From Lacipirellula parvula (GTDB lineage Bacteria; Planctomycetota; Planctomycetia; Pirellulales; Lacipirellulaceae), in assembly GCF_009177095.1 (NCBI RefSeq), contig NZ_AP021861.1:2586501-2650500 (forward strand): 64,000 nucleotides of DNA. The letters are read 5' to 3'. Numbering within the stretch: the stretch's first letter is position 1; every line of letters starts with the position of its first letter. Of this stretch, positions 58,568 through 64,000 are shown piece by piece. The notes beneath the pieces were generated by a model that was given only the letters and a program-made list of their open reading frames with translations, made no database searches and was not told the DNA's origin. The translations under genes were made by a program, and so were the position numbers.

Positions 58568-60907
58568 GTGGAACGCCGATTTTTAACGTTTCTGGTGCTG
58601 TCGTTCGGCATCATGGCGGTGTGGCAGATTCTGAACCCGCCGAAGCCGCCGGCGAAGAAGGCCGATGCCGCCGCGGCGGCTGCCGCTGAAGAGGCGAAGG
58701 ACGACGAAGTTGCTGCGGACGATGCAGCTGGCGATAAGGCCTCGGGGGAAGAAGCCGCTGCCGACGAAGCAGACGAGGCCGAAGCCGCCCAACCGCAAGA
58801 GTTCGTGACGCTCGGTTCGATCGATCCTGCCACCGGCTACCGGATGGGCGTGACGCTGACTAACCAAGGGGCGGCGGTTCACCGCATCGAGCTGTCGAGC
58901 GATCGCTATCAAGACCTGCACGACCGCCGCGGGTATTTGGGCCAACTTGAACTGACCGCTGGCAATGGCGAGGGCGTCCTTGTTGGTAATGTGATTCCCG
59001 GTTCTCCTGCAGCCGTCGCCGGCATGAAAGCTGGCGATCGCATCGTCGAAGCGGGCGGCGAGAAGCCCGAGAAGATTGCGACGCTCGAAGATTTCCAGAA
59101 GGTGCTCGGCGCGATCCGCCCTGGCCGAGAGGCGACGCTCGTGGTGCTGCGCGACGGCCAGCGGCAATCGCTGACCGCCAAGCTTGGGCGACGCCCTCTC
59201 GAACTGATTCGCCCCGAATCGGAAAACGTCGCCCTTCGCACCGGCAAGCCGGCGCCGCTCGATTTCGTGTCGCCGCCGTCGTTCTTGATGACGCTGACGC
59301 AGCTCGGCGACAAGAAGGCGACCGATGCGAAGCCGCTCGTCGGCGTTGATCTTGAGACCGCGAACTGGCGTCGCGTCGATGCTCCCGCCGGCGGCGACGG
59401 CGAAGCGGTTTCCTTCGAGCGTAAGTTGGCGGGTTCGGGCCTCGTCGTCACGAAGATCTACCGCCTGCGTAAGGCGCCGGAAAAAGAGGCCGACGGAAAA
59501 TCGCTACCGGCGTACGATCTCACCGTCGAAGTATCGGTGCGCAACGACGGCGACGCGAAGCAAGATTTTGCCTATCGGCTCGACGGGCCGAACGGCTTGC
59601 CGATTGAAGGCTGGTGGTACGCGACGAAGATTGGCCGCAACTGGGGCGGCGTCGGCTTGCGGGACGTGATCGGACGCTACTTCGGCGGCGACGCGACGCA
59701 GTTCGGCGCCTCGACGATTGTCGCAGGCGATGCCAAGCCGTTCGATGGGACGGGACTCGCTTATATGGGGGTCGACGCCCAGTACTTCTGCGTCGCGTTG
59801 ATTCCGAACGTCGAGAAGCCTGAACAATCCGACTGGATTCTACAGTCGCGCGGCGTCGTTTCTGGGACGGCTCCGGTGAAAAAGGAAGACGGGCGGTTCG
59901 CGAATGTTTCGACGCGATTCGATTCGAAACTGTTCTCGCTAGAGGCGGGTGATTCGATCCAACACTCGTACACCGTCTTTTCCGGCCCGAAGCGTCCCGA
60001 TTTGCTCTCACAGTACAAGGCGGCGAACGAGCCTAATTATTCGCTCAGCGACTTTGTCTACTACGGTTGGTTTGGCCCCGTCGCCAAAACGATGCTCTCG
60101 TTGCTCCACTTCTTCTATGGCATCGTCGGCAACTACGGCATCGCGATCATTATGTTGACCGTGCTCGTCCGCGGTTGCATGTTCCCCGTGAGCCGCGGCC
60201 AAGCGAAGAGCATGGCGAAGATGCAGGCGCTCAAGCCTGAAATGGATCGCATCAAGGAACGCTACAAGGGCGACCAGCAGAAGCAAGCCGCCGCGATGCA
60301 GGATTTGTATCGCAAGCACAGCGTCAATCCGCTCGCGGGTTGCTTGCCGGCGCTGATCCAGCTGCCGATTTTTCTCGGCCTGTACCGCGGTTTGGCGGTC
60401 GACGTTGAACTACGGCAGGCTCCGCTCTTCGGCGATTCGATCCGTTGGTGTTCCAACCTTGCCGCGCCCGACATGCTTTACGATTGGTCGTGGTTCATGC
60501 CAGACGCGGTCACGAGCGGGCAGGGGATGTTCGCGCTCGGCCCGTATCTGAACGTTCTGCCGTTGGTGACCGTCGCGCTCTTCCTGCTGCAGCAAAAACT
60601 TTTCATGCCGGAGCCGGCGAACGAACAGGCCGCCATGCAGCAGAAGATCATGAAGTACATGATGGTGTTCATGGGCCTCATGTTCTACAAGGTGCCGAGC
60701 GGGCTGTGCCTTTACTTCATTGCGTCGAGCTTGTGGGGCATCGCGGAGAAGAAGATGATTCCGCCGCCAGTGGCGCCGGTCGAAGGCGCTGGAAGTTCTA
60801 CCGATTTGTCGCCCGTGCGCAACGGAGGGTCCGGCGGTAAGTACCCCGAGAAGCGTCCGGGTAAGAACGGCGATTCGCGCAACCGCAATCCGAAGCGGAA
60901 ACGCTAG
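58568..60907 (+). CDS. yidC: Membrane protein insertase YidC with embedded PDZ domain
   Basis: GTG 58568 has GAGGA nine bases upstream and begins VERRFLTFLVLSFGIMAVWQ, the first membrane helix. The product is 779 residues, well above the usual 550-600. An Ala/Glu-rich linker (about 30-75) follows, then the periplasmic beta region. Within it lies a PDZ domain at about 131-212: GEGVLVGNVIPGSPAAVAGM, KAGDRIVEAGG, and VLRDGQRQSLTAKLGRR. The insertase core starts near 490 (GPVAKTMLSLLHFFYGIVGN; YGIAIIMLTVLVRGCMFPVS; RKHSVNPLAGCLPALIQLPI). YidC inserts inner-membrane proteins with or without SecYEG. mnmE begins 24 bases later, a usual pairing. Confidence 0.95.
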   Translation: MERRFLTFLVLSFGIMAVWQILNPPKPPAKKADAAAAAAAEEAKDDEVAADDAAGDKASGEEAAADEADEAEAAQPQEFVTLGSIDPATGYRMGVTLTNQGAAVHRIELSSDRYQDLHDRRGYLGQLELTAGNGEGVLVGNVIPGSPAAVAGMKAGDRIVEAGGEKPEKIATLEDFQKVLGAIRPGREATLVVLRDGQRQSLTAKLGRRPLELIRPESENVALRTGKPAPLDFVSPPSFLMTLTQLGDKKATDAKPLVGVDLETANWRRVDAPAGGDGEAVSFERKLAGSGLVVTKIYRLRKAPEKEADGKSLPAYDLTVEVSVRNDGDAKQDFAYRLDGPNGLPIEGWWYATKIGRNWGGVGLRDVIGRYFGGDATQFGASTIVAGDAKPFDGTGLAYMGVDAQYFCVALIPNVEKPEQSDWILQSRGVVSGTAPVKKEDGRFANVSTRFDSKLFSLEAGDSIQHSYTVFSGPKRPDLLSQYKAANEPNYSLSDFVYYGWFGPVAKTMLSLLHFFYGIVGNYGIAIIMLTVLVRGCMFPVSRGQAKSMAKMQALKPEMDRIKERYKGDQQKQAAAMQDLYRKHSVNPLAGCLPALIQLPIFLGLYRGLAVDVELRQAPLFGDSIRWCSNLAAPDMLYDWSWFMPDAVTSGQGMFALGPYLNVLPLVTVALFLLQQKLFMPEPANEQAAMQQKIMKYMMVFMGLMFYKVPSGLCLYFIASSLWGIAEKKMIPPPVAPVEGAGSSTDLSPVRNGGSGGKYPEKRPGKNGDSRNRNPKRKR

Positions 60908-60931
60908 CCGTCGGCGATTGCATCGTTTGCT

Positions 60932-62338
60932 ATGCCTTACGACGTCAATGACACGATTGCGGCGATCGCTTCGGCGGCGGGCGGCGGTGCCCGCGGGGTG
61001 ATCCGCATCAGCGGGCCGCAGGCGTTGGAGCGACTTGCGCGGTGCTTCGTTTCGGCTGATCCTGAGGCGACTACGCCTATATTGTCGAAGCGGGCGCAGC
61101 GAATCGCGGGCGTCATCAATGTGCCGTCGTCATTTAGCGGCGATCTAATCGCCGTGCCTGGCAAATTATTGGTTTGGCCGAACCAGCAGAGCTACACGCG
61201 GCAGCCAGCAGCCGAGTTCCACACGATTGGCTCGCCGCCACTCGTGGCTGCGGTGCTCGAAGAGTTGGAACGCCACGGCGTTCGGCCGGCTGAGCCGGGC
61301 GAGTTCACGCTGCGGGCGTTTGTCGCTGGGCGGATCGATCTGATGCAGGCCGAGGGGGTGTTGGGCGTCATCGACGCCGAGGGGCGGGCCGATCTCGACG
61401 CCGCGCTCGATCAGGTCGCGGGGGGGATGTCGCGGCCACTGCATCAGATTCGCGAAGACTTACTGTCGTTGCTCGCGGAGCTTGAGGCGGGGCTTGATTT
61501 CGTCGAGGAGGATATCGAGTTTATCGGCCGAGACGAACTTGCCGCGCGCATTGCAGCGGCGCAACAGGTCGTCTCGGCGACGCAGGCGCAGCTTGGCGAA
61601 CGCGATCGCCGGCGCGAGTTGCCGCGGGTGGTGCTGCTTGGCTTGCCCAATGCCGGAAAGAGCAGCCTATTTAACGCGCTGGTCGCCCGCTTCGGCGTCG
61701 GCGAGCATGGGGTGAGTTCGATTGTATCGCCCACGCCGGGGGCGACGCGCGACTATGTCGTCGGCTGCGTACGTTTGAATGGCGTCGACGTGGAGCTAAT
61801 CGACACCGCCGGCATTGAGCACGAACTTCAAACCGGCATTGGCGGCGAATCGCAGCGCGCGACCAGTTTGCAGCAGCGTTCCGCTGACGTACGGCTTCGC
61901 TGCGTTGACGGGGCGAGTGGCGTGGCTCCCGGTGACTTCGCAGGCAACGAGATTGCCGTTCATACCAAGTGCGACCTCTGCGGGACGCCCAGCGCAGTGG
62001 AGGCCGGCCCGGCGAGCTGTCCGACGATTCAGTGTAGTAGTACGACCGGCGCGGGGCTCGATGAACTCGCCGCTGTCATCGCCGCCCAGGTGACGCTGCT
62101 CGCCCGCGACGGCGAAGCGTCAGGGCTCACGGCATCGACCGCCACGCGCTGCGCCGGCAGCTTGCGTCGCGCTGCTGCGTCGCTCGCCGTTGCTCATGGC
62201 CTTGTAATGAGCGGAGGCGATGAACTTTTGGCCGCGGAGATTCGCCACGCACTAGACGCTTTAGGCGAAATAGTCGGCGCCATCTGCACGGACGACGTGC
62301 TCGATCGCGTCTTCAGTCAGTTCTGCATCGGAAAGTGA
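60932..62338 (+). CDS. mnmE: tRNA modification GTPase MnmE
   Basis: The 468-residue protein has the N-terminal formyl-THF-binding domain (TIAAIASAAGGGARGVIRIS), a helical domain, the GTPase domain from about residue 229 and the C-terminal FCIGK cysteine motif. P-loop: GLPNAGKSSLFNAL near 237. DTAGIEHE is G3, and HTKCDLC is the G4 region (NKxD replaced by TKCD). QFCIGK at the end carries the essential Cys. With MnmG it modifies U34 of tRNAs. The G4 change from NKxD is uncommon but Thr is tolerated. It follows yidC by 24 bases. Confidence 0.95.
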   Translation: MPYDVNDTIAAIASAAGGGARGVIRISGPQALERLARCFVSADPEATTPILSKRAQRIAGVINVPSSFSGDLIAVPGKLLVWPNQQSYTRQPAAEFHTIGSPPLVAAVLEELERHGVRPAEPGEFTLRAFVAGRIDLMQAEGVLGVIDAEGRADLDAALDQVAGGMSRPLHQIREDLLSLLAELEAGLDFVEEDIEFIGRDELAARIAAAQQVVSATQAQLGERDRRRELPRVVLLGLPNAGKSSLFNALVARFGVGEHGVSSIVSPTPGATRDYVVGCVRLNGVDVELIDTAGIEHELQTGIGGESQRATSLQQRSADVRLRCVDGASGVAPGDFAGNEIAVHTKCDLCGTPSAVEAGPASCPTIQCSSTTGAGLDELAAVIAAQVTLLARDGEASGLTASTATRCAGSLRRAAASLAVAHGLVMSGGDELLAAEIRHALDALGEIVGAICTDDVLDRVFSQFCIGK

Positions 62339-62427
62339 TTGCGAGAAGCGACGCCCGCGCGGCATAATCACCGCGGCCCGCTGCACAATCTCCCTATCCT
62401 CATGCTTTCGCCCCGCGGACGCATTCT

Positions 62428-64000
62428 ATGAAGCTGTTGTTGACCGGTCCCGCAGTTCGGTTTGTTGTTGCTGCATGCTGCCTGTGGGCGACGTCTTGCC
62501 TAACAAATGCTCCGGCAACTGCTGGCGAAGGCAGCGCGACGATCGAATCCGCGATCGCGACGATCACCGACGGCGAAATTCTTGAGCATGCCGGCTTGCT
62601 CGCCGACGACACGCTTGAAGGCCGCGCCGCTGGCTCACGTGGCGCCATCGCCGCCGCTAAATATCTCGAAAAGCAACTGAAGGCTGCGGGACTCGAGCCG
62701 GGCGGCGACAACGGCACGTACATTCAGCGGTTCAGCCCCGGCTACCAGAACATCATCGGCATCTTGCGCGGGACCGACCCGCAGCTCCGCGACGAGTTCA
62801 TTGTCGTCGGCGCCCATTACGATCATGTCGGCTACGGCAACCGCCAGAACAGCAACGGCCCGATTGGATTTATTCACAACGGCGCCGACGACAATGCTAG
62901 CGGCGTCGCGGCGCTGCTCGAAATCATCGACGCTCTGCATCGTTCCGGCTGGCAGCCCCGCCGTTCGATCGTCTTCGCGTTCTGGGACGGCGAGGAAATC
63001 AACTTGCTCGGCTCGCGGCATTGGGTGCGCCAGCCGACGGTGCCGCGCGAGGGAGTGAAGCTCGCGATCAACGCCGATATGGTCGGCCGCCTCACCAATG
63101 GTCGGCTCGAAATCGCCGGCACGCGCACCGCCGATGGACTGCGGCGTTTGTTCAGTTCCGAAAAGCTGCCCGAGGATCTACGACTCGATTTCACGTGGGA
63201 GTTTAAGGAGAACAGCGATCACTGGCCGTTTTACGTCGATGGGATTCCATCGCTGTTGATTCACACCGGCTTGCACGGCGATTACCATCGCCCGAGCGAC
63301 GACATTGAAAAATTGAATATCGTCGGCATTAATCACACGGCGGCCTACATGCTCGATGTGATTTGTCGGCTGGCCGACGAGGAGACGTTGCCTGAGTTCC
63401 GTGCGGCGTCCCGGGCGGAGGTCGCTTCGATGCGTTCGCAGCGGGAAGCGCCGCTCGCGCCCGCTCCGCCGCGGCTGGGCTTGCGTTGGGCATGGGCGCC
63501 GGAAGAGACGAAAGAATCGGAGACGCCGGGAAATGGAAAAATGCGCGTCACCGAAGTGACGCGCGGTTCCGCCGCCGACGTTGCCGGCATTCGCGTCGGC
63601 GATGTGCTGACGGCGGTCGACGGCGCACTGCTGCCAGTCGAGGAGTACCTGCCAGCAGCCGTGCTGCGCGCGAAAGAATCGATCGCAATCGAAGTCGAGC
63701 GCGGTGAGGAGCCGCCGCAAACAATCGACGTGAAGCTTGCCGGCGAGCCAACGGCGCTCGGGTTGTCTTGGCGGCCCGATTCGGCGCTGACGGGCGCCGT
63801 CATGGTGACGCGCGTCGTGCCGTATTCGCCGGCGTCGCGCGCGAAGATCGCCGTCCAAGATCGGATCTACAGCGTCGAGGGAGAACCGTTCGCCGATCAC
63901 GACGCTCTTTTGAAGCGTGTGCGGGAGTTGCTCGATTCGGGCGCCGAGTCGATGACGCTGCAGGTTGAAACAGCCGGTCGAGTTCGGCCGGTCGAAGTCG
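62428..64000 (+). CDS. Exported M28 family aminopeptidase with PDZ domains (3' end beyond window)
   Basis: The ATG at 62428 starts a signal peptide (MKLLLTGPAVRFVVAACCLW...ATAG). The M28 zinc site is visible: GAHYDHVGYG (H130), NGADDNASG (D155), FWDGEEINLLGS (E189, E190), NADMVG (D217) and a later HTGLHGDYHRPSDD. After residue 350 follow two PDZ-like modules: VTEVTRGSAADVAGIRVGDV and VTRVVPYSPASRAKIAVQDR. The gene is still open at the end of the window (524 codons seen). M28 plus PDZ is a common planctomycete combination for periplasmic peptide breakdown. It follows mnmE by 89 bases, possibly its own unit. Confidence 0.92.
   Translation, partial: MKLLLTGPAVRFVVAACCLWATSCLTNAPATAGEGSATIESAIATITDGEILEHAGLLADDTLEGRAAGSRGAIAAAKYLEKQLKAAGLEPGGDNGTYIQRFSPGYQNIIGILRGTDPQLRDEFIVVGAHYDHVGYGNRQNSNGPIGFIHNGADDNASGVAALLEIIDALHRSGWQPRRSIVFAFWDGEEINLLGSRHWVRQPTVPREGVKLAINADMVGRLTNGRLEIAGTRTADGLRRLFSSEKLPEDLRLDFTWEFKENSDHWPFYVDGIPSLLIHTGLHGDYHRPSDDIEKLNIVGINHTAAYMLDVICRLADEETLPEFRAASRAEVASMRSQREAPLAPAPPRLGLRWAWAPEETKESETPGNGKMRVTEVTRGSAADVAGIRVGDVLTAVDGALLPVEEYLPAAVLRAKESIAIEVERGEEPPQTIDVKLAGEPTALGLSWRPDSALTGAVMVTRVVPYSPASRAKIAVQDRIYSVEGEPFADHDALLKRVRELLDSGAESMTLQVETAGRVRPVEV

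Noticed and set aside
62400-62723. Minus-strand frame of 107 codons opposite the M28 peptidase start
   Set aside because: The plus strand has a signal peptide and the conserved M28 zinc motifs; the minus frame has no features.
1-64000. tRNA or rRNA genes
   Set aside because: No T-loop (GGTTCGAATCC-type) motif with matching acceptor stem and no rRNA-like sequence was seen by eye; a covariance-model search could still find a missed tRNA.

Overview
The window is GC-rich bacterial chromosomal DNA whose gene content points to a planctomycete of the Pirellulales type. The pointers are five proteins with C-terminal PEP-CTERM sorting signals, one giant secreted protein with an N-terminal LEPR-XLL-type motif, a DUF1559-like prepilin-type protein, a secreted sulfatase, a YidC carrying a PDZ domain, an excisionase-type HTH fused to a PTS EIIA domain, and many palindromic intergenic repeats. 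I found no rRNA, tRNA, CRISPR array, prophage or insertion sequence. This is inference from families; no database was searched.

Layout. 1-4.8 kb: a same-strand run of exported, His-rich or PEP-CTERM proteins, one resembling the all3515 family described as Zur-repressed, so this is a candidate zinc-response locus. 5-9 kb: a PH-like membrane protein, an exported thioredoxin-fold protein, a JmjC-like cupin and an aldo/keto reductase. 9-15.5 kb: a 1433-residue membrane, TPR and transglutaminase protein, then a two-gene arginine catabolic unit (TIGR00300 ornithine cyclodeaminase-like enzyme plus ArgZ-like arginine dihydrolase). 15.8-20.8 kb: a hypercharged Arg-tract/RGG protein, adenine deaminase, a Fcy1-like cytosine deaminase and a lone type II secretion F protein. 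20.8-27.2 kb, minus strand: LURP-one-like protein, peptidase-MA-like lipoprotein, ispG, CPBP protease, pgsA and rimO. 27.9-30.3 kb: a HEAT-like lipoprotein, a protein that looks like a circularly permuted acyl carrier protein around a membrane segment, a PEP-CTERM remnant and an intact PEP-CTERM gene. 30.7-35 kb: three EamA transporters around an SMP-30 hydrolase and a small unknown gene. 35.3-39.6 kb: a giant GH64-like beta-1,3-glucanase with inserted modules, followed by a sugar-type MFS transporter. 41-46 kb: methyltransferase, sulfotransferase, small unknown proteins and a sulfatase. 45.7-49.6 kb: a regulatory group (ImmA/IrrE-like, receiver-like, HTH-EIIA) and a HEAT-like membrane protein. 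49.7-57.3 kb: PEP-CTERM protein, SH3 protein, Ser/Thr kinase, hemL, tsaB and a DUF1579 protein. 57.6-64 kb: metallophosphoesterase, yidC, mnmE and an M28 peptidase with PDZ domains that runs off the window.

Functional threads. Conserved housekeeping genes (ispG, pgsA, rimO, hemL, tsaB, yidC, mnmE) are interspersed with a large secreted or surface proteome. Sulfatase, sulfotransferase, GH64 enzyme, SMP-30 and sugar transporter suggest polysaccharide use or surface glycan modification. Many intergenic gaps hold paired-palindrome repeats of several sequence families, and at least four genes take their stop codon from the edge of such a repeat.

Most worth a second look: the permuted carrier-protein gene at 28749-29426, the candidate zinc locus at 220-4769, the repeats that terminate genes, the split ArgZ/AgrE-like pair, and the PDZ insertion in YidC.
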